Assembly: GCA_007570785.1 (NCBI GenBank)
Contig: ML662465.1
Location: 6,127,974 to 6,191,973 of the forward strand
Reading direction: 5' to 3'
Origin: Antilocapra americana
Lineage: Eukaryota; Chordata; Mammalia; Artiodactyla; Antilocapridae
DNA: 64,000 nt
Shown here: piece by piece, positions 41,970 through 52,702 of the stretch
How the letters are laid out: each line of letters opens with the position of its first letter
Numbering within the stretch: the stretch's first letter is position 1
Notes under the pieces: generated by a model
Database searches by the model: none
Seen by the model: the letters and a program-made list of their open reading frames with translations, nothing else
Told to the model about the DNA's origin: nothing
Made by a program: the position numbers and the translations under genes

Positions 41970-43240
41970 GCACTCATCTCACACACTAGTAAAGTAATGC
42001 TCAAAATTCTCCAAGCCAGGCTTCAGCAGTACGTGAACCGTGAAATTCCAGATGTTCAACCTGGTTTTAGAAAAGGCAGAGGAACCAGAGATCAAATTGC
42101 CAACATCTGCTAGATCATCAAAAAAGCAACAAAGTTCCAGAAAAACATCTATTTCTGCTTTATTGACTATGCCAAAGCCTTTGACTGTGTGGATCACAAT
42201 AAACTGTGGGAAATTTTGAAACAGATGGGAATACCAGACCATCCGACCTGTCTCTTGAGAAACCTGTATGCAGATCAGGAAGCAGCAGTTAGAACTGGAC
42301 ATGGAACGACAGACTGGTTCCAAATAGGAAAAAGAGTACGTCAAGGCTGTATATTGTCACCCTGCTTATTAACTTAAATGCAGAGTACATCATGAGAAAC
42401 ACTGGGCTAGAAGAAGCACAAGCTGGAATCAAGATTGCTGGGAGAAATATCAATAACCTCAGATATGCAGATGACACCACCCTATGGCAGAAAGTGAAGA
42501 GGAACTAAAAAGCCTCTTGATGAAAGTGAAAGAGGAGAGTGAAAAAGTTGACTTGAAGCTCAACATTCAGAAAATTAAGATCATGGCATCTGGTCCCATC
42601 ACTTCATGGGAAATAGATAGGGAAATGGTGGAAACAGTGTCAGACTTTATTTTTTGGGCTCCAAAATCACTGCAGATGGTGATTGCAGCTATGAAATTAA
42701 AAGACGCTTACTCCTTGGAAGGAAAGTTATGACCAACCTAGATAGCATATTGAAAAGCAGGGACATTACTTTGCCAACAAAGGAATGTCTAGTCAAGGCT
42801 ATGGTTTTTCCAGTGGTCATGTATGGATGTGAGAGTTGGACAATGAAGAAAGCTGAGTGCCAAAGAATTGATGCTTTTGAACTGTGGTGTTGGGGAAGAC
42901 TCTTGAGAGTCCCTTGGACTGCAAGGAGATCCAACTAGTCCATCCTAAAGGAGATCAGTCCTGGGTGTTCATTGGAAGGACTGATGTCGAAGCTGAAACT
43001 CCAGTACCTCATGCGAAGAGTTGACTCATTGGAAAAGACCCTAATGCTGGGAAGGATTGGGGGCAGGAGGAGAAGGGGACAACAGAGGATGAGATGGCTG
43101 AATGGCATCACTGACTCGATGGACATGGGTTTGGGTAGACTCTGGGAGTTGGTGATGGACAGGGAAGCCTGGTGTGCTGCCGTTCATGGAGTCACAAAGA
43201 GTCAGACACGACTGAGTGACTGAACTGAACTGAACTGAAT
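41970..43240 (+). mobile_element. BovB LINE, 1.27 kb, best preserved copy
   Basis: A 5'-truncated BovB carrying most of the reverse transcriptase domain and the C-terminal part. Visible motifs are GFRKGRGTRDQIANIC, FIDYAKAFDCVDHNKLW (motif A), RQGCILSPCLL (motif B) and RYADDTT (motif C, about 42461-42480). Stops and frameshifts break it, for example a stop after ANIC and a deletion after YADDTT. It ends with repeated TGAAC. A perfect 10-bp duplication accattaata lies at 41960-41969 and 43241-43250. Confidence 0.95.
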
Positions 43241-43439
43241 ACCATTAATATTAGTATACCTCATTTTACATTTTCCTTGGGGCTTTACATCAACCACTCC
43301 TCAGTACTCAGCTTGTTTTATTCACCATGTCAGGACATTTTCAAATTTGAACTCCAGTGGGTAATGATTGCCTAGGTTTGGACTTGGGCTCCACCACTGT
43401 GATGGTTGAGAAAGACTATGTATCAGCCTATGTATCAGG

Positions 43440-44010
43440 GCCTTGGGCCAGACATTTGGTCAAGCATTATTCTGGGTGTGTCTGCAAAAATGTTTCTGGG
43501 TAAGACTGACATTTGAATCAGTAGACTAAGTAAAGCAGATTTCCCTCCCTAAAGTGGGTGAGTCCTGTGTAGTAAGTTGAAGTCCTAAATGGAACAAAAA
43601 AGCTGACCCTCCCCTGATGAAGAAGGAACTCCTGCCTGACTGCTGAGCTGGGACATCATTTATTTCCTGCCTCTGGGTTCAAACTGAAACATCAGCTCTC
43701 CTGGATCCCAGCTTACCAACTGTAGGTCTTGGGACTGGTCTGCCTCTATAATCATGTAAGTCAATTATTCTTTATAATCAATCAGTCAGCCTCTCTCTGT
43801 CTCTCCCCTTCTCTCTGAGAGAGGATTCCAATCTCTCCTGCCTCATCTGGAAGACAGCATGTATCTTCATTATTTTCTATCTCTACTTCTTCTTCAATGC
43901 TTCCCCTCTAGCCAAGAGAGAGAGAAACAGAGAGACTGAGAAAGAGAGAGAGAGAGAGATCCTATTGTTTTTCAGGAGAACTCAGACTAATACAACTACA
44001 AACTGGATGT
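43440..44010 (+). repeat. Old mammalian repeat with CT/GA tracts
   Basis: 'gacatttgaatcagtagactgagt' type text, 'ctctataatcatgtaagtc' and 'tattgtttttcaggagaactc...actaatacaac' match a widespread mammalian repeat whose interior often expands. Here it holds a CT-rich patch (43790-43820) and a (GA)n run (43914-43959). Confidence 0.6.
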
Positions 44011-44105
44011 GTAACTTCTCCGTGCCTCAGTTTCTTCATCTCTAAAATGGGAGAAGGGATAATCCTCTACTAAATGTTAGTATTATTATTGTTTTATGAT
44101 TACAA
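44005..44105 (+). repeat. MIR SINE 3' half
   Basis: 'gcctcagtttcttcatctct' and 'aaaatgggagaagggataat' match MIR. Confidence 0.8.
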
Positions 44106-44600
44106 CACAAGGACTGCAGAACACTCCTAGGGGGAAAAATACACCATGCAGTCATGTAGAGGAGGACACTTCAGATTCAGTTTGCAGCCTTGCTCAGCCC
44201 TCAGCTCACAGTGCAGCCCTTTTACGCATCTCTGATCATCCCCCTTCCTGCTCCCCTCAGCAACCCACGTACTTCAAACCCACATGACCACCTCCTCATG
44301 GCCCCTAAATTAGCCCAGTCCCCTTGGATTAGACCCTGCCTTCTATTTCAGAGAGAAAATTATAGCTTTCAGGCATGAACTTGTTAAAGCAATAATTAAT
44401 TATTAATATTAAAATAATTTTGTTTCATCCACTCATGCTTTTGATCTGTGCCCTCTTTCTCCTTGGGGACATTCTCTCTGCATTAACTTTTCTCTCTTTC
44501 TTGGGTTCATAGACTCTCCCTTTCCCACAGCTCTTTCTACTTTAACCAAAAAATCATGCCTGGGGCCATTTTATTGTTAAAAGCTTCCCTCCATCCTGTC
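44106..44600. other. No gene seen
   Basis: Unassigned; frames of about 62 codons only. Confidence 0.4.
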
Positions 44601-44699
44601 TCTTCCTAGAACCCCATTGTCCTCTCTCCTCCCCGACCAGGCTTCCTCCAGACATGTCTGCTGCTAGTGTTCATGTACCTATTACCACTCCCTCCAGAG

Positions 44700-45010
44700 C
44701 TGCACTGGAAAGGGAATGAGCCATGCAGATTGCTGGGGGAAGAATGCCCAGACAGGATGAGAGGGTCCAGGCTCTGGTGGGTGGGGGGTGATGTGCTGGG
44801 ACTGGTTGAGAAGCAACAAGGCCACTGAGGAACAGAGTGAGCAAAGGGGCGAGTGGTCAAATGTGAAATCAGCACAAAAGCTGTGGTCCAAGTGCGGTAG
44901 GGACTTGGCTTTGACTCTGAGTGGGGTGGGGAGCCATCAGGGCCTTTTGAGCAAAAAAGTGACATACTCTGACTTCCACTTGAGAAGTCTCCTTTTGCAG
45001 AGAAGCAAGA
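44700..45010 (+). repeat. Ancient interspersed repeat (same family as 1210)
   Basis: 'gaatgagccatgcagattgctg', 'gggagccatcagggcc' and 'agtgacatactctgactt' match the family at 1210 and 46975. The 174-codon frame starting at 44788 lies across this, an L1 piece and a SINE, so it is rejected. Confidence 0.5.
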
Positions 45011-45139
45011 GTAGGAAGAGGGGGCCCCACTGGAACGTGATGACCATCATCCAGGAAGAGAAGACGAGGCCAGACGAGGCCCCACCAGAACGGAAGCCCC
45101 CGGGGCACTGGGAGACAATGTCACACTCTGGACGTGTTT

Positions 45140-45225
45140 CATGTTCTTTGGATAAATATCCAGAAGTGCAACCACTAGATCATAGGGTACTTCTTTCCTT
45201 CATTTTTCCAGCTATAGTGTACACA
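45140..45225 (-). mobile_element. Small L1 fragment, antisense
   Basis: 'tggataaatatccagaagtgc' and 'agatcatagggtacttc' are reverse-strand L1 ORF2 text. Confidence 0.55.
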
Positions 45226-45249
45226 GAAGCAGGCTCTAGCCCACATTCC

Positions 45250-45400
45250 CTAAAGCCTGTGTCCCACAACAAGAGAAGCCACTGCTGTGAGAAGCTCGAG
45301 CACTACAATTAGAGAGTAGCCCCCGCTCTCTGAAAATAAAGAAAGCCCACACAGCAACAAAGACCCAACGCAGCCAAAAATAAGCAAATGAGTTTTTTTT
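45250..45400 (+). mobile_element. CHR-1 type SINE, 3' part
   Basis: 'caacaagagaagccactgctg', 'agagtagcccccgctctctg' and 'acccaacgcagccaaaaata' are the 3' body of the long tRNA-Glu SINE also seen at 53880. Confidence 0.85.
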
Positions 45401-45547
45401 AAAAAAAGATCATCCCAAAAGATCATTGTCCTTTCACTCCTCCCGTGGCCACTTGACCTCCTTCCAGGATTGTCAGGGGCCTCACATCTATGAGGGCTTC
45501 AAATTTTAAATGGTGGCCTCAATTTATTCCTAAAATTGTGAAAGGAA

Positions 45548-45567
45548 ACATATATATATATATATAA
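45548..45567. repeat. (TA)n microsatellite
   Basis: Short uninterrupted TA run. Confidence 0.9.
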
Positions 45568-45739
45568 GAAGATAATTGTAACAGGAAGATGGAGAGAGAA
45601 GAAGGGATGCAGTGAAACATGAGTTAAATCCCTGTCCTTCAGCGCTGGCAGTTAGTAAAAGGGTCTACAGTTGATAAACCAAGAAATGGCCATTTTTGCT
45701 TGTTATTTAGAGACGCGGAGGCAGCCATTAGAAGAAATA

Positions 45740-45940
45740 ATTGTGTGTATGTGTTAATCGCTCAGTCATGTCCAACTCTTTGTGATTCCATGGACTGTAG
45801 CCTGAGGCTCCTCTGTCCACGGAATTCTCCAGGCAAGAATACTGGAGTGGGTAGCCATGCCCTTCTCCAGGGGATCTTCCTGACCCAGGTGTCCTGCTTT
45901 GCAGGAAGATTCTTTACTGTCTGAGCCACCAGGGAAGCCC
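45740..45940 (-). mobile_element. Bov-tA SINE
   Basis: Minus-strand copy with small deletions and a 10-bp duplication agaagaaata / agaagaaaca at 45730-45739 and 45941-45950. Confidence 0.93.
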
Positions 45941-46130
45941 AGAAGAAACAGTTATGAAGAGTTCAAATTGGTTGCCTCTAAGAAACAAGACTGAGAGTGG
46001 GAAGGGCTAGAGCACGAATATTGTTTATCATTAAAAGCTATTCTGCCCCCTTTGTTTTCTTTGTTTCTCCCTTTTTTTAATTTCAAAATAATGAGCATGC
46101 AATATTTTTGTCAAAAATATTTTAAGAGGC
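45941..46130 (+). mobile_element. Old L1 3' fragment
   Basis: 'aaattggttgcctctaagaa' and 'aaaataatgagcatgcaat' resemble an L1M 3' UTR, split by the Bov-tA. Confidence 0.45.
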
Positions 46131-46249
46131 TCTTCTTTTGTACCAGTATATCTGTAGCACAGAACTTGTCACAGGCTCCTATGTTCAACTGGTGGTTACA
46201 TTTCTTTACTTGTTTGGGTTTTTAAAAATTCCCTTTATTGGCATTATAA

Positions 46250-46540
46250 TGTTGATCTTGCTATAAATTTTTTAAAGGGCTTCAGCAAAACAGAAATGCT
46301 TTAGCTCCCAAATGACACTGCCTGCAAACACCATTTATAAACTTGTTTCCCATAACGCATTTTGAATGAAATCGCTGAGTGCTTCAGACTGAATGAGCTG
46401 TCTGCATGTTCGGGTTTTCTCTGACATGGAGCATGGCACTTCTGTGGAATGTATAGTTGTTATAGGGAGGCTATGGCAGAGAGCTGCTTGGCATTATTCC
46501 CTATGTTAATCCACTTGTTAAATATTCATGCAAAACAAAA
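46250..46540. promoter_or_regulatory. Candidate conserved non-coding block
   Basis: A repeat-free island between repeats, of balanced composition, with AT-rich cores such as 'ttaaatattcatgcaaaac', which contains the octamer-like ATGCAAA. Inference only. Confidence 0.25.
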
Positions 46541-46639
46541 CCAATCTTGGTTGGCTCTGCGTTGCCCAGATTTCAAGGTACGAACTAAATGGCTTTTGCC
46601 ATGGGCATAAAATCTTCCCTGTGTCTCTTCCTACAACTC

Positions 46640-46800
46640 CTACGCACTCCATCATGCCCTCTGCCTCCAGTCCTGTTGATACCGCCTTGAGATCCCTGCC
46701 ACTCTGGACAGCAAGCACGTACCCCTCCAAGCCTTTGTCTGTGCAGCCTTCTCTGCCTGGTGACCTCTTCTTTAAAGGACTAAGTAAAACCTCACCTGGT
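46640..46800 (+). repeat. L2-like fragment
   Basis: 'caagcctttgtctgtgcagcc' and 'tctctgcctggtgacctc' resemble the L2 3' segment. Weak. Confidence 0.35.
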
Positions 46801-46974
46801 CTACTGTTCAGCCAAGTGACACTGTCCCCCAGCCCAAGCTGGTTCCCTGAGCTTTTCCTATCTGGAGCTTTAGACTCTTGGAAAACATTGCAACTGTCAT
46901 CCATCCACCTCCTCCCTGAAGGCCGCCTGATGAATGAGAAACTCAGAGCTCTCCCTTTCTGCGCTGCCCAGAAG

Positions 46975-47525
46975 GTAAGCATTCACTCACTCATTCATTC
47001 AACCCTTTTGCAAACCTTCACGGGTGTCTTCACAGGCAGGCAACAGGCACTGTGCTAAGTGTTAGGAATACACAGTGAGCAGGGCGGCTGAGACCCAGTC
47101 TGATGGGAAAAGTGGGTCACGAAATAAGAACAGACAACAGTGCCATGGGCACCTGAATAGACGATTCACAATGTGTTGAGAGAGTCTGTAAATAAGACGA
47201 CTAAACAGGGCCGCAGAGAGAGTTAAAAGAAAGTGGCATTTTACTGGTACCTCGACGCTGTGTAGGAGTTTGTGAGGCATGAAAAAAGCATGTCCCAGCC
47301 GAGAGAACGGCGTGTGCAGGAGCCCAGGACGGCGCGGGGGTGGGTGAGTGCAAGACTGGAAGGGCACAGGGATGACGGGCAGAGGACAGAGGGGTAGGCA
47401 AAGCCAGCTCATTGAAGGCCTTGAGAATCTGTGTAGGGAGTTTGGACTTGATTCTACAGCAACAGGGACTGATGGAAGGACCCTAAGCAGGGGAGTGACA
47501 TGATCAAAGTTGTGCTTTCTCAATA
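46975..47525 (+). repeat. Ancient interspersed repeat, long copy
   Basis: 'cactcattcattcaacccttt', 'ggcactgtgctaagtgttag', 'cgtgtgcaggagccc', 'attgaaggccttgagaatctg' and 'aagcaggggagtgacatgatc' are in order, making this the longest copy in the window of the family noted at 1210. Confidence 0.6.
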
Positions 47526-47569
47526 ATACTATTTTTATGCCTTTGCTATAATTACCACACGAAAATAGT

Positions 47570-48440
47570 TAGGACGCCAAAAGATAGCAAATATGAAAAG
47601 TTTAAAGTTGTAAAATCTTTACAAAATATTTCCAGAAATGTTTCCTGACCCCTGTACTTCTCTATAGGTACTCCTATTTAAATAATTTTAACTATAAAGT
47701 AACATGTAGATTTACCATCATGTGCATATAATAATATAATGTTGATATAATAACAGAATATAGATATAATAAACATGTAATGTAACAAATATAATACACA
47801 CAATGTAGATATTGTTAACAGAAAATGTTATTAATTTTAAAAATGTATTACAACATTAATTTTAGCTATTATAACCAAATATACAGAAAAAGAATATCAT
47901 AATCTTTCCTAGGCTCACCAACTAGAGATAACCAATGTTTTTTCCTGTGCACAGATGCGCAGACCCATAAATTGCTATAAACATGGTAGCATTTCACATG
48001 TGACAAATTTTACAATCTACTTTTCTCACTTAACAAATATCATCATCATTTTCTGTGCTATTGAGCATGTTATTCAAAACTTCATGTTGGGAATGTTCAT
48101 ACTGAATTATATTTATTGTGGGCTTTTTTATTCCTCAAGTAATAATTTTTCATGCAGACATTTCAGAAAGAAAGAAAAACACAAAAGGTCAATTGTAACC
48201 AGGTAAACATTTTAGTGAAAACCCTTGCAATCTTTTATTTTCTGTACTTCTGTTTATTTCTAAAAAAACTCATTTTTTTAGAAAGGGAAAGAAACACATT
48301 TTTCTTATAAAGAAACACTGTACATATCATTTTCTAGCCCGATTTTCATTTAGCAACATGTTGTGAACATTTTTCCACATTTGATAAATATTTTTATGTG
48401 GAACCAGAAGCCCCTTTGGACATCTGACCTTATTTATTTC
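47570..48440 (-). mobile_element. Old L1M-type fragments, antisense, AT-rich
   Basis: 'ctagagataaccaatgttt', 'gctataaacatggtagcat' and 'tttcatttagcaacatgttg' are reverse-strand L1M phrases. An (ATA)-rich patch lies at 47720-47820. Confidence 0.55.
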
Positions 48441-48844
48441 AATAAAATGAAGAATTTTTCATTTTATTACGGGTGGGACTTACCAAGCTTCTCTAATTGT
48501 TCTTCCTTACCCCAAGAGCTCTTACTGTTAAGAAAAGTACTCTGTCTAGGTCTTGGGCCTGAAATAAGGAGGAAATGCCCCTTTGTGGGCAGCATCTTAA
48601 GAATGGTTAAGCATCCAGAATGGTTACCTTGTTTCCTCGGCTCCCTCTGACTGTAAGGCTCTCTGTCAGTCTCCCTGTGAAACCCTCATAATGTCTCTCC
48701 TGGGAATAACTTATTTCTCCCTTCACTCTGCATTTAGGTTCACATATTTCTCCAGTCTGTACTTCTCATACTGTGTATAAGTTAGCTTTGTCTCTTTCCT
48801 TAGTTATCACTATTAAAAAATTTTTATTAACCCCCTTCTATCCA
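48441..48844. other. No gene seen
   Basis: No recognised repeat or frame beyond 95 codons. Confidence 0.4.
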
Positions 48845-49092
48845 CAGCAACTCACTCTAGTACTCTTGCCTGGAAAATTCCATGGATGGAGGAGCCTGGT
48901 AGGTTACAGTACATGGGGTCGCAAAGAGTCAGATACAACTGAGCGACTTCATTTTCTTTCTATAGTTCCTTTTAGAGAAGGAAATGGCAACTCACTCCAG
49001 TGTTCTTGCCTGGAGAATCCCATGGATGGAGGGGCCTGATGGGCTACAGTCTATGGGGTTGCAGAGAGTCGGACACTACTAAGCAACCCCCC
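48845..49092 (+). mobile_element. Bov-A2 SINE (dimer)
   Basis: Two BovB-derived units without tRNA heads lie in tandem (about 48845-48950 and 48974-49085), joined by a T/C-rich linker. This is the structure of Bov-A2. Confidence 0.85.
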
Positions 49093-49964
49093 CACACACA
49101 CACTCCCACTACTAAGACCACTGTTCAGGCTGCCGTACAAATTATCAAGTTATAGTCTCAACACTCTACAGCCTCAAGAAGGATACAGAGAAATGCAGAC
49201 GATGTGACATACTGTCCATTCTACAACATGTGGCCTTAGACAGGGCTTGTGTGATAACACTGCACAGTCCCAGAGTGGTGGGTACCATTTGCATTGTCTG
49301 CAATGAGAATGAGACCATCGATAGTTGAACAGTACCCCACCTATACATCCGTATATGGCAGTCCACTGGACTCCATGGAAGGCTAAGAAAGTGATAGACT
49401 TGAACTGACTGTCAGCCCTGATGGCCCCTTTGGTGGTTTCCCTGGTGGTTATTCTCTGCTTGGAACGGTGGGTTGGACAGTCATTCTATTTCCCCACTTT
49501 GACCATAGGTTCCTTTAGGAGTTGAGTCCTGAAAATACCAGTCTCCTCTTAATAAGAAAGGAGAACAAAGCCCCAAGCTTTGGGGACCCGATATTTAATC
49601 TTCTCTATTTTTGTGAAGGTCTCCAGTAGATGTAAAACACCAAGATAAAAGGATTTCTTCACTTTCCAGTCTAGACCCAAGGTAGCAAGCAGGTGGGCTG
49701 CAGCATTTATGTCCCGTGTCACCTGCAGAGGTATTGCAAATTTAGCTGCCAACTAATTCCATGTAAAAATCCAGATGATCAGCCTCTTTTGGAAAAGCTG
49801 GAAGACCGGGCAATGCTGAGCCCATACTCCCACGTGGTAGAAGTCAGCCAGAGGTGAGCAGCAGCCGCCCCCGGACACAGGGACCTGGTTTTCCTATTCT
49901 CCTCCGCCCCAGTGCTGTCTCCCGCCTCCCTGCCCTGCCTGGTCTCCCTCTGTCAGCTCCCTGA
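49093..49964. other. No gene recognised
   Basis: A C-run and CA run at 49087-49102 open the block. Minus frames at 49166-49366 and 49549-49752 have no domain. Stretch 49800-49960 is GC-richer, with some CpG and pyrimidine tracts. Confidence 0.4.
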
Positions 49965-50310
49965 CCCCTTAGTCAGTCATATTAACTTCAATTTTGAAAA
50001 TATTTTCATCCAGAAACGAATTACTAATCATTTCACTGATTTGCAGCATTCATTCACTTATTGAATTTTCTAATGATAACAAATCTTGGCTATAGAATAA
50101 ATAATGAAAACCTAGAACTGATTTCAACAGCTATTTTTCTCATTGCACATAAACAGCCAATTAGTCCTGAGGAAGCTCTGTCCCCTCCCTCACTTCTCCC
50201 ACGACAGCCATGCAGCAATGAATATGTTTTCAGAAATCATCTCTGATCTACCTTGAAATGAGCTCAGAGATCTCCCAGAGCCAGTATAATTAGTTGTATC
50301 TCCAAGTCAG
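49965..50310. promoter_or_regulatory. Candidate conserved non-coding block
   Basis: Repeat-free AT-rich block with 'gaattactaatcatttc', 'tctaatgataacaaatc', 'gccaattagtcctgagg' and 'gtataattagttg'. These ATTA-rich cores resemble homeodomain or POU sites. It directly precedes the poly-G run and gap. Confidence 0.3.
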
Positions 50311-50321
50311 GGCTCCCCTGC

Positions 50322-50324
50322 GGG

Positions 50325-50356
<32 letters not shown>

Positions 50357-50368
50357 CGGGGGGCGGGG
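50322..50368. repeat. Poly-G run at gap edge
   Basis: A G homopolymer of over 30 bases with a few C interruptions. It is probably unreliable in length and may form quadruplex structures. Confidence 0.9.
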
Positions 50369-50468
50369 NNNNNNNNNNNNNNNNNNNNNNNNNNNNNNNN
50401 NNNNNNNNNNNNNNNNNNNNNNNNNNNNNNNNNNNNNNNNNNNNNNNNNNNNNNNNNNNNNNNNNNNN
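50369..50468. other. Assembly gap (100 N)
   Basis: Exactly 100 N following the G run. Confidence 0.99.
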
Positions 50469-50668
50469 GGGGGAGAATCAGGTCACTTTAAATTAACCCT
50501 TTGTGACCTGATCAGAGAAGGAGGAAATGCAATTCATAAGTGAGCTCACAAAAGAATAGCAAATCCACACATTTTCCTCCAAAAACGTAGCAGACATTAA
50601 AAAAAAAAAAATACCCAGTGAAGGAACAGAGCCCGCATGCTCATTTCTATTTTCAGCTGTGTAAAATG

Positions 50669-50866
50669 ACTTCCCAGGTGGCCCGGTGAAGGAATCTGCC
50701 TACCAGTGCAGGAGACATGGGTTCTATCCATGAATTGGGAAGATCACCTGGAGAAGGAAATGGCAACCCACTCCAGTATTCTTGCCTGGAGAATCCCATG
50801 GACAGAGGAGACTGATGGGTTATGGGGTTGCAAAGAGTTGGACATGACTGAGAATGCACACATGCA
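50669..50866 (+). mobile_element. Bov-tA SINE
   Basis: Plus-strand copy with a deletion near its 3' end ('gatgggttatggggttgc'). Confidence 0.92.
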
Positions 50867-51307
50867 AACTGGTTTACCCTTTAGGAAATGTTATTTACAC
50901 AAGTGTTTCAAGAGAAATATTTTTTTGCATTCAAAATTCTCAATGTTGAGTACAGCTTTCCAGCAGCTCCACTCACCAGTGCCTAAGAGAGGATACAGGC
51001 AGGGTACAATTGACATGCCAGGAGCTCCAAAAATGCCTGCCTAGTAGAGCATGGACAAGACCAGATAAAAAGAATTCTTTGAGGCCTGACCAGGATTACC
51101 CTCCTTGGAGAGGTGTTCTGTTGGAGCAGTGAAGGGGAGAACCTGGTAGAACCTCCCCCTGACCCCGTGTCCCCTAAGCCAGAGGGGTATGGGCTCCAGG
51201 CAGCGTAGGCTGAGAGGCGTGGACTCCTGTTCCCTTCCTGGAGGGCTGGGGAAGCCCTGAACAGCCTGCAGGATGGGCTTCCATCAAGACAAACCCGGTG
51301 GACTCAC

Positions 51308-51502
51308 CTCCATAGGTTCCATCAGGGGAGGTCGTCTTCCACACCTTATGAAGGAGGATTGGATCAGTAAGCCCTAGAAAAGTAACTGATTTCCTCCACT
51401 TGTCCCCACTTACACTGCAACAAACCATCTGATCAGGTAGCTGGTTTTCACACAGGAAAATCAAAAACCCTTCAACAGTAGCCACATCCTCCATGGGCAC
51501 AC
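51308..51502 (-). CDS. Orphan exon-like open block (unverified)
   Basis: On the minus strand an AG acceptor (…tttgcctgtag) ends at 51503 and a strong donor GAG|GTGAGT starts at 51307. The 195 bp between are open in one frame (65 codons), and both boundaries fall in phase 1, so the block would be a symmetric exon. The translation includes MEDVATVEGFLIFLCENQL and CCSVSGDKWRKSVTFLGL. I recognise no domain. The acceptor tract is only moderately pyrimidine-rich and no partner exon is seen in the window. A chance open block is quite possible. Confidence 0.2.
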
Positions 51503-51559
51503 CTACAGGCAAACAGTGAGGTTATCTCTCAGGTCCCAGTGGGTCTTTAATCTACCCCC

Positions 51560-52120
51560 TGCTACCAGTCCTCCCTCAGCCTGGAGGTTCTCTACTTTCA
51601 GAATTCCTTTTCCAAAAGGCAAATCTGATCTTTTTATTACCTCTTCCAATTCTATTCTCCAAAGAAATTCTCCCAGGGCTCTCCTTGCCCTCTGACCCTA
51701 ATAACCCCTTTGATCCTCCCTGGTCCCATTCCCCAACCCCCACCTCTCCTGCTCACACTCCAACCACAGAAGCAGTTTTTATTCATATTCCTTCCACACA
51801 AAGCTCTGCACAGGCTCCCTCTGCCTGGCGTGCTCTTCCAATTGCTCCCACTTTGGTTTTCTTTATCCCCATCCATCTTTCACATCACAGCTCAAATGCC
51901 ACTTCCTCCAGGAAGCCGCCCTTGACCTCCCTCCCCATTTCCAGTTACACACTCTCAGTTTGTGATTACTTACCCCTCACACCTATCAGTATGATTGTTG
52001 GACTACTATGCTATAGCCCTATAGGTTACGATTCCCATGAGAGCAAAGAGCATGTCTGTTTTCCTCAGCATTGCAACCCAGTACCCAGAGCAGTGTAACT
52101 GAACCTATTTTCAAACTATA
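51560..52120 (+). mobile_element. L2 LINE 3' end, long copy
   Basis: 'ctctgcctggcgtgctcttcc', 'cacagctcaaatgccacttcc', 'aggaagccgcccttgacct' and 'agagcatgtctgttttcc' follow L2 for over 500 bp. Frames inside it are L2 relics or shadows. Confidence 0.85.
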
Positions 52121-52633
52121 AATTAAGGGAAGACCAAGCTTAGAACCAATCTTCCTAGTTAAGGTAGGAATGGGAAGGCGTATTTAAAAACTCAAAACTT
52201 CTTATCCAAACCAACTCTCAACTGGTGATAGACAGAGTAAAACCATCCGCTTGTAGATAGACGTTCAGTGAAATCATACCAAACATTAAACCTCTGCTTT
52301 CCCTTACACGTTGTATAGCTGAGTCCTAGGTATGCCAGAGTCCCTAGGTTTTGTTTCTAGTGTCTATGATAAAGCCTCCTGAGGAGGCTACCAGAAACCT
52401 TGCTTCTTCCATTATCCTGAGCCACACACACACACACATTTCTGAATCCATAAACTTGGCCATGACTGATAATCTTTTAGCTTTCTTTACTTTTAATCCT
52501 AAAGTGTGGACCTGTAGGTCCTTCTTTATAAAAATTCAGGCAAATATGACAAGCAACACGAGGTGTATGCAAATCGTCGGCAGTTCAAAGGAAGGAGCCT
52601 TGCTCCAGAGTTAGAGGAAATCCATTTATAACT
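52121..52633. other. No gene; CA microsatellite inside
   Basis: A (CA)n run lies at about 52424-52437. Otherwise unassigned. Confidence 0.4.
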
Positions 52634-52702
52634 AGACAAAGGGAAGAAAAAGAAAGAAGAGGAAAAGGAGGAAGATGAGAGGAAGGAAGACAGGGAGAAA
52701 AT
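52634..52702. repeat. Polypurine (GAA/GGA-rich) tract
   Basis: About 70 bases that are almost purely A and G, the kind of sequence that can form triplex DNA. Confidence 0.85.

Noticed and set aside
44788..45312. 174-codon plus-strand frame
   Set aside because: It runs through an ancient repeat, an antisense L1 fragment and a CHR SINE, so the translation is a composite of repeats.
46528..47058. 176-codon plus-strand frame
   Set aside because: It crosses L2-like and ancient repeat sequence, with no domain or codon signature.
49549..49752. 67-codon minus frame with a plausible-looking composition
   Set aside because: No recognisable motif, no splice sites checked that would support it, and within chance length.
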